From Streptomyces tailanensis (GTDB lineage: Bacteria; Actinomycetota; Actinomycetes; Streptomycetales; Streptomycetaceae), in the NCBI RefSeq assembly GCF_008386495.1, contig NZ_VTHJ01000002.1, positions 51,128-115,127 of the forward strand: a stretch of 64,000 nt of DNA. Direction: 5' to 3'. Shown here piece after piece: positions 23,665 to 31,831 of this stretch. The notes below the pieces were generated by a model. That model saw nothing but the letters and a program-made list of their open reading frames with translations, had not been told where the DNA came from and ran no database searches. Numbering within the stretch: position 1 is the first letter of the stretch; each line of letters begins with the position of its first letter. A program made the translations under genes and the position numbers.

Positions 23665-25301
23665 GCCCGTGCGCCCTCCGAAGCCTGGAACCCGTGCCGT
23701 CGTGCCGTCGCCGTGAGCGTACGGTGTCCGGCCTGCTCGGCGTGTGTCACCCGCTCCGAGGACCATGCGCGTTGCCACCATTCGCCGGCCGCGGCGTCGG
23801 TGGTGGCGCGCAGTTCGAGGAGGGAGGCGGACAGGCGGCGGCGCGCGGCCGACAGTGTGCCGGGCGCGGCGTCGGGGTCGGCGGCCATGCGAACCGTGTG
23901 CTGCCGGGCTCGTTCCACGGCCGCGAGGGCCTCCTCGACGCGGGCGCCGGCACGCCGGTTGGTGACGGCGATCGCCGCGACCAGGCCCACCAGGGCACCG
24001 ACGAGGGTATCGACGACCCGGTCGGTGATCAGCTCGCCCGGGTTCTCGTACCGCGCGAACTCGGTGACCAGCAGCGCCAGCGGGGTCACGCAGATCGTGC
24101 CGAGCCAGTAGTTGCGGCTGATCAGCGCCTCGGCACCGAAGTTGAGGGCGAGACAGCACAGGACGAGCGCCCCCGGGTGGAGGTGTGCCAGCGGGACCAC
24201 GGCGACGAAGGCCAGGACACCGGCGAGGTTGCCCGCGACTCGTTGCACGGCCCGGTTCCAGGTGAGCGTGATGTTCGCCTGATAGAGGGAAGCGGCGGTG
24301 ACCAGGGCCCAGTAGGGGCGGCCGACCCCGATGGCGAGGGAGGCGTATCCAGCGAGGGCACAGCCGACCGCGGTGCGTACGGCGACGGGGGTGAGTGGGC
24401 CGAGCCGGCTCCACAACGGGAGCTTCCGGGACGGGAGTTCGGCCGCCTCGTCGAGCAGTGCGTCGGCTGCTGCTGTCGGGGTGGTGGCCTGCGGGACGGG
24501 TCCGGTGCCACGTAGTTCTCGTGCCCAGGCCCGCAGTCGGTGGGGGGCTGCGTCGTCTGGGTCGGCGAGCGTGGCCTCGGCGTGGGTCAGGAGCCGGACG
24601 AGGGTGCGCCGGGGCTCGGTCCGGGTGCCGGCGGAGAGCAGGGTCTGCCACGCGGTGTGCACCGCCGCCGCGGCGGCCGTATGGGTACGCGGCCGGTCGG
24701 AGCCCATGGCCCCGACGTACGCGGCCACCGTGTCCAGGGCCTGGGCGGCGGCACGGCGTTCTGGCCCGTACGGCCGTACCAGCGCGGGGGCCATGCACAC
24801 GAGCCAGGCCCAGGTGCCCGCGAGGGAGGCCGCCGCGAGATGGCCGGGGACCTGGGCGAGGGCCTGGGGTGCGAAGAGGGCCGCTGAGGTGATGAAGGTG
24901 AAGATGATGTTGGCGGGCGGTCCGATCCGGGTCGCGTCGCAGAGCGCCTTGTGCGCGGCGGCGAGCAGCGCGCCCACCGTGACCAGCACTACGGCGTCGG
25001 CGGTGAGCGACGCGGTGACGAGCGCGACACCGAGGCCGCCGACCATGCCGAGCACCACCCACGCCAGGGCCCGGGCGCGGGCCGCGTACGGGCGGCTGTG
25101 GGCGTAGAGCGCGCACAGTGACCCGGCCATCGTGTACAGCGCCAGGTCGAGGCGGCCGAGCGCCAGCAGCGTGAGGTTCGGCGGGGCGGACGCGGCGACG
25201 ACGCTCAGCGCGGGCTTGAACCAGATCTCGGAGGGCCTGCCCGCCCGGAGTACTCCAGAGAGGGGGAGCCGGCGGACACGGGGAGGTCTGACGCTGCTCA
25301 T
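23661..25301 (-). CDS. FUSC family aromatic-acid-type efflux protein
   Basis: This 546-residue membrane protein has two blocks of about five to six transmembrane segments (roughly residues 20-170 and 320-460), each followed by a cytoplasmic helical part, as in FUSC/YccS/AaeB-type transporters. PYWALVTAASLYQANITLTWNRAVQRVAGNLAGVLAF is the conserved second-block signature (TxxRxxxRxxGTxxG). It probably exports aromatic acids or similar toxic compounds. The start ATG at 25301 has no ribosome site but TAATGT lies 7 nt upstream, which fits a leaderless message. It is first in an operon with the MarR gene, sharing an ATGA overlap. Confidence 0.85.
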   Translation of the reverse strand: MSSVRPPRVRRLPLSGVLRAGRPSEIWFKPALSVVAASAPPNLTLLALGRLDLALYTMAGSLCALYAHSRPYAARARALAWVVLGMVGGLGVALVTASLTADAVVLVTVGALLAAAHKALCDATRIGPPANIIFTFITSAALFAPQALAQVPGHLAAASLAGTWAWLVCMAPALVRPYGPERRAAAQALDTVAAYVGAMGSDRPRTHTAAAAAVHTAWQTLLSAGTRTEPRRTLVRLLTHAEATLADPDDAAPHRLRAWARELRGTGPVPQATTPTAAADALLDEAAELPSRKLPLWSRLGPLTPVAVRTAVGCALAGYASLAIGVGRPYWALVTAASLYQANITLTWNRAVQRVAGNLAGVLAFVAVVPLAHLHPGALVLCCLALNFGAEALISRNYWLGTICVTPLALLVTEFARYENPGELITDRVVDTLVGALVGLVAAIAVTNRRAGARVEEALAAVERARQHTVRMAADPDAAPGTLSAARRRLSASLLELRATTDAAAGEWWQRAWSSERVTHAEQAGHRTLTATARRHGFQASEGARA

Positions 25302-25321
25302 GCCGATAACATTAGCAGGTG

Positions 25322-25335
25322 TTTTACTCGTGAAA
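25322..25335 (-). promoter_or_regulatory. Candidate MarR operator over the FUSC promoter
   Basis: TTTTACTCGTGAAA has symmetric TTT-x-AC/GT-x-AAA arms and is unusually A/T-rich for this genome. It covers the -35 region of the likely leaderless FUSC-marR promoter (-10 TAATGT at about 25309-25314). Auto-regulation by the coupled MarR protein is inferred. Confidence 0.45.
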
Positions 25336-25456
25336 TATCTCCTGAACCATCTGCCGACGGTGCACCCCGCGCGCTCCCCCGAGTACGCCCTTGCGCTCGT
25401 ATGCGCACCATCCCGCACGGGCATGCCCTGACCGACGTCGAGCCTGGAGGTGCGCG

Positions 25457-26011
25457 GTGCACGGACCGGCTTCGCTCGGCTGGCTGCTGGTCGCGCTGTG
25501 CGCGCTGACCGGGGGCTACTGCCTGCTGCGGATGCGCAGCGCCGTCGAGGAGCGGCGCCGGGCCGCGGGCGGTGAGGCGTTGATGGGCTTCGGCATGGCC
25601 GTGATGGCCGTGCCGGCCGCGGCCGTGGCACCGCCGCGCTGGGCCTGGCTCGCGTACGCGGCGGTGTTCGGGGTGGTAGCCGTGCGCACCCTCTGGGCCT
25701 CCCGTACCGGCCCGCACCATCTGCACCATCTGGTGGGCGCGCTCGCGATGGTCTACATGGCCGCGGTGATGGCAGTCTCGCCCGGAGGCGGTCACGGCGG
25801 GGCGGGGCTGCCCCTCCTCACCGGGGTTCTGCTGCTGTACTTCGCCGGCTATGTGCTGTGGGCGGGTGTCCGGCTGATCCCGGTACCGGCCGCGGTCGAT
25901 GCCCGGGTTCCGGCACCACGGGTCACCGGCTGGGGTGACCGCCCGGAACTGGCACGGGCCTGCCGACTCTCCATGGGCATCGGGATGTTCGCCATGCTGC
26001 TCATGGTCTGA
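25457..26011 (+). CDS. DUF5134 membrane protein
   Basis: This 184-residue protein has about six hydrophobic segments and a His-rich loop (TGPHHLHHLVGALAMVYMAAVM), which fits DUF5134, a small actinobacterial membrane family of unknown role. The cluster of histidines followed by Met residues is reminiscent of a metal-binding patch, but that is only an impression. GTG at 25457 has a strong GGAGG 6 nt upstream, better than the earlier ATG in the frame. It precedes an M56 peptidase gene on the same strand by about 100 bp, a neighbourhood often seen with copper or beta-lactam response genes. Confidence 0.7.
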   Translation: MHGPASLGWLLVALCALTGGYCLLRMRSAVEERRRAAGGEALMGFGMAVMAVPAAAVAPPRWAWLAYAAVFGVVAVRTLWASRTGPHHLHHLVGALAMVYMAAVMAVSPGGGHGGAGLPLLTGVLLLYFAGYVLWAGVRLIPVPAAVDARVPAPRVTGWGDRPELARACRLSMGIGMFAMLLMV

Positions 26012-26112
26012 CCGCTGTACGGACTGTCAACCGCCGTACGAAACCGTGGTCTGCGTCACTTCCGCGTCGCCGCCCATGTCGCCGTGCCCTGCCCCGCTCA
26101 TAGGCTGCGCCC

Positions 26113-27054
26113 ATGATGGTCCCCGCGGCGTTGTTGCTGCTCGGCGCCCTGACCGCCGTCGTCGCCCCGCGGGTGCTGGCCCGGGCCGACTGGGCGGACC
26201 GTGAACCGGTGGTCGCGCTGTGGGTGTGGCAGTGCGTTGTGGCGGCCGTACTGCTGTGCTGTGTGCTGTCGATGGCCCTGAGCGCCGCCGCGGCCTGGGC
26301 GGAGGTGCGCGGGCGGTTGTTCGCGCCCGCGCCGAGTGGGGTCGTGGAGGCGTACGCGCTGGGCACGGGCGCTTCGTGGGCCGCGATCACGGCGGTGGTG
26401 CTGGCGTGCGGGGGGCTGTGGACGGGGACGATGCTGGTTCGTGAGATCGTCCGGGCCCGTAGGCGCCGCCATCGGCGCCGGGCCGAACTCCTGCTCCGCG
26501 CCCCGCTGTTGCCCGGTGAGGAGCAGGGGGCCGACCGGCTCGTGGTGGTGGAGGGAGAGCGGCCGGACGCCTGGTGGCTGGCGGGGGCGGCGCCCCGACT
26601 GGTCATCACCACGGCCGCGTTGCGCCGGCTGAAGGGACGGCAGGTGGACGCGGTGGTCGCGCATGAGCAGGGGCACGCGCGGGCGCGGCACGACTGGCTG
26701 CTGCACTGCTCGGCGGCGCTGGCGGGCGGCTTCCCCCGGGTGCCGGTGTTCGCCGCGTTCCGCGACGAGATGCACCGCCTGGTCGAACTCGCCGCCGACG
26801 ACATGGCCTCCCGCCGCCACGGCCGCCTCACGACCGCCCTCGCGCTCGTCGGGCTCAACGAGGACCGCGGGGTGTTCGGGCCCTGCTCGGCGCCGGAGGC
26901 CCATGTGCCGCACCGCGTCCACCGGTTGCTCGCTCCCCCGGAACGTCTCACTCCGGTGCGACGGCTGCGGCTGACCGCGTGCGCCGCGCTTGTACCGGTG
27001 GTGCCCGTGCTGGTGGCTTTCGTACCGGGGTTGCGGGCACTCGCCATGCCGTGA
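26113..27054 (+). CDS. M56 family membrane metallopeptidase
   Basis: This 313-residue protein resembles BlaR1/MecR1-type M56 peptidases. It has N-terminal transmembrane helices, a basic cytoplasmic loop (RARRRRHRRRAELL) and the zinc site VVAHEQGHARARHDW (HExxH), with ELAADDMASR downstream providing the third ligand, and a last transmembrane segment at the C-terminus. It lacks a penicillin-binding sensor domain. Such proteins usually work with a BlaI-type repressor, but none is adjacent here. TAGGCT lies 6 nt before ATG 26113, so the message may be leaderless. Confidence 0.85.
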   Translation: MMVPAALLLLGALTAVVAPRVLARADWADREPVVALWVWQCVVAAVLLCCVLSMALSAAAAWAEVRGRLFAPAPSGVVEAYALGTGASWAAITAVVLACGGLWTGTMLVREIVRARRRRHRRRAELLLRAPLLPGEEQGADRLVVVEGERPDAWWLAGAAPRLVITTAALRRLKGRQVDAVVAHEQGHARARHDWLLHCSAALAGGFPRVPVFAAFRDEMHRLVELAADDMASRRHGRLTTALALVGLNEDRGVFGPCSAPEAHVPHRVHRLLAPPERLTPVRRLRLTACAALVPVVPVLVAFVPGLRALAMP

Positions 27055-27188
27055 CGCGGCAAAGAACGAACAAAGAACAGCCCAAGAACAACGTGCGGCG
27101 CCCGGTCTTTGCTCCGGTCGCGGCGCGTGACAGTGATCTCACACCCCGGCGTTGGCCTGACGCCCCAGAAATCGGCCAGGATCGCTGT

Positions 27189-27872
27189 ATGCACTCCCCC
27201 ACCGTCGACTCGCCGCCCCACCGCCCGTCGGCCGACCGCACCACGCGCGCCGCCGCGGCGTTCGCGGCGCCCACCGTCCTGCTGCTCGTCCTGGTCGCGC
27301 TCTCCTGGGGGCCGCTGATGTCGCTGGACGAGACCATCGCGGACACCACACACAGATGGGCCGTCGACGAAACGGGCATCACGCACGCGTTCCGTATCCT
27401 GACCGACTGGGTGTGGGACCCGGTGACGATGCGTCTCCTCGCCGCGGCCGCCGCGATCTGGTTGGTGTGGCGGTACAGAGCATGGTGGCTCGCCATCTGG
27501 CTGGCGGTCACCTGCACGGTGGGCACGGCCTTGCAACAGGGGCTGAAGGCCGCCGTCGGCCGGGAGCGGCCCGCGTGGCCCGACCCCGTCGACTCCGCCC
27601 ACTACGCCGCGTTCCCCTCCGGCCACGCCATGACGACCACGGTGGTCTGCGGTCTGCTGCTCTATCTCCTCCACCTGTACGGCGCCGGACAGACCCTCGT
27701 GCGTACGGTGCTGGCGGTGTCCGCGGTCTCCGTCGTGGGCGTGGGCCTGACCCGGGTCTGGCTGGGCGTGCACTGGGCGTCCGACGTGGTCGGCGGCTGG
27801 CTGCTGGGCCTGCTGACGGTCGCGCTGGCGGTGCTCGCGCACGAGAAGTGGCGTGTCCCGGCGCGCACTTGA
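27189..27872 (+). CDS. PAP2 family membrane phosphatase
   Basis: This 227-residue membrane protein is a phosphatidic-acid-phosphatase type 2 enzyme with about six transmembrane helices. All three motifs are intact: KAAVGRERP (K-x6-RP), PSGHAMTT and TRVWLGVHWASDVVGG (SR-x5-H-x3-D class). It dephosphorylates a lipid phosphate or undecaprenyl pyrophosphate on the outer face. ATG at 27189 follows CAGGAT by 6 nt, consistent with a leaderless transcript. It may share transcription with the HAD gene 33 bp downstream. Confidence 0.85.
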   Translation: MHSPTVDSPPHRPSADRTTRAAAAFAAPTVLLLVLVALSWGPLMSLDETIADTTHRWAVDETGITHAFRILTDWVWDPVTMRLLAAAAAIWLVWRYRAWWLAIWLAVTCTVGTALQQGLKAAVGRERPAWPDPVDSAHYAAFPSGHAMTTTVVCGLLLYLLHLYGAGQTLVRTVLAVSAVSVVGVGLTRVWLGVHWASDVVGGWLLGLLTVALAVLAHEKWRVPART

Positions 27873-27905
27873 CCGGGTACGGGACGGGCGCGAAGGATTG
27901 CCGCC

Positions 27906-28604
27906 ATGACGATCAAAGGCGTGCTGTTCGACTTCTCCGGAACGCTCTTTCGTGTCGAGTCCACCGAGTCCTGGCTGCGCGCGGTGCTCACGGACGCAGG
28001 TCTCGCCCTTCCTGAGCCGGAGCTGCTCCGGACCGCCGAGGCCCTGGAGCGGGCGGGCGCGCTGCCCGGCGGGGCGTTCCCGGTGGAGCCGCCGACCGGC
28101 GGGCCGGGTGAGCTGTGGGCGGTCCGGGACCGGAGCGCCGAGCACCACCGGGCCGCGTACACGGGGCTCTCGCGTCGGGTGCCACTTCCCGACCCGGTGC
28201 TCCACGACGCGCTGTACGACCGCCATATGACGCCGCCCGCGTGGAGCCCGTACCCGGACGCGGCCGACGTCCTCGCCGCCCTGCGGGAACGCGGGGTAGC
28301 CATCGGCGTGGTGAGCAACATCGGCTGGGACCTGCGCCCGATCTTCCGCGCCCATGGCCTCGACCCGTACGTGGCCGCGTACGTCCTGTCGTACGAGCAC
28401 GGCATCCAGAAGCCGGACCCCCGGCTGTTCACCCTCGCCTGCGAGGCGCTCGGCGTCGACGCGCGGGACACGCTGATGGTCGGTGACGACCGGCGCGCCG
28501 ACGGCGGCGCGGCGGCCCTGGGGTGCGGGGTGCACTTCGTGGACCATCTGCCGGCGGCGGAGCGGCCGGACGGGCTGCGGCCGGTGCTCGACCTGATCGG
28601 CTGA
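27906..28604 (+). CDS. HAD family hydrolase
   Basis: This 232-residue phosphatase-fold protein has the four HAD motifs: DFSGTLF (nucleophile Asp; the second acid is replaced by Ser-Gly-Thr as in some subfamilies), VVSNIGW, QKPDPRLF (Lys) and MVGDDRRADGGAAAALG-type acid pair. The alpha-helical cap lies between motifs I and II (subfamily IA). The replacement of the usual second Asp (DxD to DFS) might reduce phosphatase activity or shift it to dehalogenase-like chemistry; both are uncertain. ATG at 27906 has GAAGGA 8 nt upstream. Confidence 0.8.
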   Translation: MTIKGVLFDFSGTLFRVESTESWLRAVLTDAGLALPEPELLRTAEALERAGALPGGAFPVEPPTGGPGELWAVRDRSAEHHRAAYTGLSRRVPLPDPVLHDALYDRHMTPPAWSPYPDAADVLAALRERGVAIGVVSNIGWDLRPIFRAHGLDPYVAAYVLSYEHGIQKPDPRLFTLACEALGVDARDTLMVGDDRRADGGAAALGCGVHFVDHLPAAERPDGLRPVLDLIG

Positions 28605-28737
28605 GGCACCGTCACCGTCGGCCGACATGCCGTCCGTCACCCACCGCTGGACGTCCGTCCCGGACCGTCCCCCGTGCGGCCCGGGACGAACAGCGGCCCG
28701 GGAGGGGCACGCTGGGTGGCCGCCCGGGAGCGCTGAG

Positions 28738-28756
28738 TATAGTTGGCTGGCAGCCA
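28738..28756 (+). promoter_or_regulatory. TetR gene promoter with overlapping operator
   Basis: TATAGT (28738-28743) is a good -10 box, and the perfect palindrome TGGCTG-G-CAGCCA (28744-28756) lies directly at the expected transcription start, 21 bp before the regulator's ATG. Autorepression is the obvious reading. Confidence 0.6.
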
Positions 28757-28776
28757 GTCAACGCAGGAGTTACAGG

Positions 28777-29427
28777 ATGTCCCCGCGCAGCGCCTCGGTC
28801 AATGAAGAGTTGCGTCGCCGTTCGCGGGAGCGACTGCTGCAGGCCGCGGTCGAGTTGGTGGACGAGCGGGGCTACGAGGCCACGACGCTCGGGGACATCG
28901 CGGACCGCGCCGGATCCGCGCGCGGGCTGGTGTCGTACTACTTCCCCGGCAAGCGCCAGCTCGTCCAGTCGGCGGTGCACCGGCTGATGCACCGGACGCT
29001 GGAGGAGGCGCTGGAGCGCGAGCCGCGCAGCGAGGACGGGCGGGAGCCGATGGCGCGGGCCGTCGACGCGATCCTGGAACTGGCCCGGGCCCGGCCGGTG
29101 CTGATGCGCCAGCACATGGCGGGGATGCTGCAGAACCCGGCGGGGCTCGTGCAATGTCCCGAGCAGCAGCGGCTGGGGGCCCTGCTGCGGGACACGGTGA
29201 GCCGGCACGGCTCCACGGACCCGGAGGCCGACTACCCGCTGCTGCGCGCCCTGTTGATGGGCGCGGTGTACGCGATGGTGCTGCCGAACGGGCCGCTGCC
29301 GATCACCACGCTGCGGGCCGAGCTGTTCCGGCGCTACGGACTCGACTGGGAGTCGGGCGTCCCGCCGGCCCCCGAAGGGCCCGGCGGGACGTGCGACAGG
29401 GATCTGTCGCGGTTCTTCGCGACCTGA
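28777..29427 (+). CDS. TetR family transcriptional regulator
   Basis: This 216-residue regulator has an N-terminal TetR helix-turn-helix: RERLLQAAVELVDERGYEATTLGDIADRAGSARGLVSYYFPGKRQLV. The C-terminal ligand domain is helical and diverse, so the ligand is unknown. ATG at 28777 has AGGAG 8 nt upstream; the longer frame is upstream noise. A TGGCTG-G-CAGCCA palindrome overlaps its promoter. Its convergent neighbour is the LVIVD protein gene, with an 18-bp gap, so that gene is not an obvious target; the regulon is likely itself and something distant. Confidence 0.85.
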   Translation: MSPRSASVNEELRRRSRERLLQAAVELVDERGYEATTLGDIADRAGSARGLVSYYFPGKRQLVQSAVHRLMHRTLEEALEREPRSEDGREPMARAVDAILELARARPVLMRQHMAGMLQNPAGLVQCPEQQRLGALLRDTVSRHGSTDPEADYPLLRALLMGAVYAMVLPNGPLPITTLRAELFRRYGLDWESGVPPAPEGPGGTCDRDLSRFFAT

Positions 29428-29444
29428 CTCGCCGTTCTGGCCGA

Positions 29445-30956
29445 CTACCAGCCGAAGCCGAAGTAGTCGGGCTGCGTCTGCACGTTGAGCTCACGCATGT
29501 GGACCCACTTGGCCGGGTCCGTGCGCCGGTCACTGAGCTTCAGTACGTCGAAGCCCTTCGCCATGTCGTTCGAGTAGATGTAGCCGTTGTAGTAGTACGC
29601 CGACCAGGCACCGCCACCGACGAGAGTGTCGGTGGAGATCGGACCGCGTTCGAAGTAGGCGATCTCCTTGGGCTTCGAGGAGTTGGTGAAGTCCCAGACC
29701 GAGACACCGCCCTGGTACCAGGCCTGGACCATGATGTCCTTGCCCAGGACCGGGATCAGCGAGCCGTTGTGGGCGACGCAGTTCTCGGTCTCCGCCTGGT
29801 GGCGGGGGATCTTGAAGTAGCTCTTGAAGACGAGCTTGCGGTGGTCGCCCTTGCCGACGATCTCGTAGATGCCGTCGGCGCCGCGGTTCGGCCCGATCTC
29901 CGCGTTGCAGGTGGCCGCGTTGCCGCCGCCCAACTCATCGGTGAAGACGACCTTGTTCGCCTTCTGGTTGAAGGTCGCCGAGTGCCAGAACGCGAAGTTC
30001 ACGTTGTCCTGGACCTGGTCGATGACCTTCGGGTGCTCCGGGTCCTTGATGGAGAACAGGATGCCGTCACCCATGCAGGCACCGGCCGCCAGGTCCTTCG
30101 ACGGCAGCACCGTGATGTCGTGGCAGCCCGTCGTCTTGGAGACACCGGGGTTCGTGGGCGAACCAGGGTTGCCGCCGCCGTCCGCGCCCTCACCGGGGAA
30201 GAGGACCGGGAAGCTCACCACGGCCGCCTTCTGAGGGGACTTGCGCGGCACCTTGATGACCGAGATGCCGTCGTGCGGCGGCTGGCAGTCGGGGAACGAG
30301 GCGCTCGGCGAGTACGAGGAGACGTACACGTAGACGTATCTGCGCTCGGGCACCAGCGTGTGGGTGTGCGAGCCGCAGGCGGTCTCGACGGCGGCGACGT
30401 ACTTCGGGTTCCGCTTGTCGCTGATGTCGAAGATCTTCATGCCCTCCCACGACGACTTCTCGTTCGCGGGCTGCGTGGTGCTGTTGCAGGAGCTGTCGCT
30501 GCGCGAGGAGTCGGTGGACAGGAAGAGCAGATCGCCGGAGACGGATATGTCGTTCTGCGAGCCCGGGCAGAGCACCTGGGCGACCGTCTTCGGGGCCTTG
30601 GGGTTGCTGATGTCGAAGATACGGAAGCCGTCGTAGTTGCCGGCGAAGGCGTACCTGCCCTGGAAGGCGAGGTCCGAGTTGGTGCCGGGCAGCGCGTCCT
30701 TCGGGATGTTCGTGACGTGCTGGATGTTGTCGGAATGGACGATCTCGTCCTGGCCGGGTATGTCGCCGACGGCTATCGCCGCCCGCGTCTTGGCGGCGTC
30801 GCTCTTGGAGACCTCCTCCCGTGCGGCGGGCGAGTCCCCGGGGTCGGGGGTCGCGGCCGCCGGTGCGGCCGTGAGCAGCGCGGCCAGGAGTCCGGCCGCC
30901 GTCGCGGCGACTCCTAAACGTCTGCGTCGCGTCCGAGGATTGTTCAACAGGGTCAC
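29445..30956 (-). CDS. Secreted LVIVD-repeat protein with an early TTA codon
   Basis: This 503-residue exported protein has a signal peptide (RTRRRRLGVAATAAGLLAALLTAAPAAA) and a beta-propeller made of LVIVD-type repeats such as YDGFRIFDISNPKAPKTV and WEGMKIFDISDKRNPKYV and a later GVSVWDFTNSSKPKEI. Several paired cysteines (CPGSQNDISV, SSCNST, CGSHTH, CQPPHD, CHDI) suggest disulfides and His-rich loops suggest metal binding. Codon 14 is TTA (30915-30917), in the signal peptide, so bldA may gate production. GTG at 30956 has GGGAGG 7 nt upstream. It is divergent from a DUF305 lipoprotein, a recurrent pairing that suggests joint work at the cell surface, perhaps with copper. Confidence 0.85.
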   Translation of the reverse strand: MTLLNNPRTRRRRLGVAATAAGLLAALLTAAPAAATPDPGDSPAAREEVSKSDAAKTRAAIAVGDIPGQDEIVHSDNIQHVTNIPKDALPGTNSDLAFQGRYAFAGNYDGFRIFDISNPKAPKTVAQVLCPGSQNDISVSGDLLFLSTDSSRSDSSCNSTTQPANEKSSWEGMKIFDISDKRNPKYVAAVETACGSHTHTLVPERRYVYVYVSSYSPSASFPDCQPPHDGISVIKVPRKSPQKAAVVSFPVLFPGEGADGGGNPGSPTNPGVSKTTGCHDITVLPSKDLAAGACMGDGILFSIKDPEHPKVIDQVQDNVNFAFWHSATFNQKANKVVFTDELGGGNAATCNAEIGPNRGADGIYEIVGKGDHRKLVFKSYFKIPRHQAETENCVAHNGSLIPVLGKDIMVQAWYQGGVSVWDFTNSSKPKEIAYFERGPISTDTLVGGGAWSAYYYNGYIYSNDMAKGFDVLKLSDRRTDPAKWVHMRELNVQTQPDYFGFGW

Positions 30957-31047
30957 TGTGTCCTCCCGTGTAGCCGTTCGCAGTTGAACGGTTCAGCCAC
31001 CTCCGAAGTATCGTCTTCATCATGCACAGAACAACAGACGGCAATGC

Positions 31048-31064
31048 ATTTGTAACGTACAAAT
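31048..31064. promoter_or_regulatory. A/T-rich palindrome between LVIVD and DUF305 genes
   Basis: ATTTGTA-ACG-TACAAAT is a perfect 7-bp-arm dyad in the 194-bp gap between the two divergent genes. Its A/T content stands out in this GC-rich sequence, so it is a strong candidate operator controlling one or both. Confidence 0.55.
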
Positions 31065-31150
31065 TTGATCACGGACGCCTGAAACCGTGTTAGTAACTTT
31101 CGTCAACACTCATGAGGTGTACGTCCGTTCCTGTGCCCCAGGAGGTCACT

Positions 31151-31816
31151 GTGCTCGTTCGCCACACGTTCCGCACACCGCTGGTCACGGCCTCACTGAC
31201 GACCGCGCTTCTCCTGCTCACGGGGTGCGATTCGGGATCGGGATCGGACCCCGACGGCGATTCCGCTAAAGCCTCCGGACCCGCGGTGATTGCCCCCGGG
31301 AAACCCGGTGAGGCGGCCCGGACCCTCTCCCCCGAAGAGGCCGAGAAACAGCGCGCCGAGGACGATTCACCGAACTCGGCGGACTTCACCTACGCCCGCA
31401 TGATGATCGAGCACCACACCCAGGCCCTGGACATGACCGAACTCGCCCCCGAGCGGGCGGCGTCGACCCGGGTGAAGCGGATCGCCGAGCGGATCTCGGC
31501 CGCCCAGGAGCCCGAGATCAAGGCCATGGAGAGCTGGCTGAAGAACAACGACGGGGTGAAACAGGGCACTTCGCACGACCACGCGGAGATGCCCGGCATG
31601 GCGAGCGAGGCCCAGCTGAAGGAACTCGGCACCCTCGAAGGGGAGTCGTTCGACCAGCTCTTCCTGAAGCTGATGATCACCCATCACGAAGGAGCGGTCA
31701 CCATGGCCACGGATGTGAAGGCACAGGGCAACAACATCCTGATCGAGGAGATGGCCGACGACGTGATCGCCCAGCAGACGACCGAGATCAGCCGGATGCG
31801 CGACCTCGTGAAGTAA
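31151..31816 (+). CDS. DUF305 lipoprotein
   Basis: This 221-residue lipoprotein begins VRHTFRTPLVTASLTTALLL and has the lipobox LLTGC, so it is lipid-anchored on the outer face. The body is a DUF305 ferritin-like helical domain: YARMMIEHHTQALDMTELA and LFLKLMITHHEGAVTMATD each carry HH-x3-M motifs expected to bind copper or another metal. HDHAEMPGM between them adds further His/Met. GTG at 31151 follows GGAGG by 5 nt. It is divergent from the LVIVD gene across a palindrome-containing promoter region. Confidence 0.85.
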   Translation: MLVRHTFRTPLVTASLTTALLLLTGCDSGSGSDPDGDSAKASGPAVIAPGKPGEAARTLSPEEAEKQRAEDDSPNSADFTYARMMIEHHTQALDMTELAPERAASTRVKRIAERISAAQEPEIKAMESWLKNNDGVKQGTSHDHAEMPGMASEAQLKELGTLEGESFDQLFLKLMITHHEGAVTMATDVKAQGNNILIEEMADDVIAQQTTEISRMRDLVK

Positions 31817-31831
31817 CCACCGGGCGTGGGC

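Noticed and set aside
23116..25116. 666-codon reverse frame spanning MarR and FUSC
   Set aside because: It looks like a fusion but only its MarR end is real; the part over FUSC is in the wrong frame. MarR starts at 23664.
26001..28640. 879-codon reverse frame across the M56, PAP2 and HAD genes
   Set aside because: It crosses three well-supported forward genes; the translation is Arg/Ser/His-rich noise.
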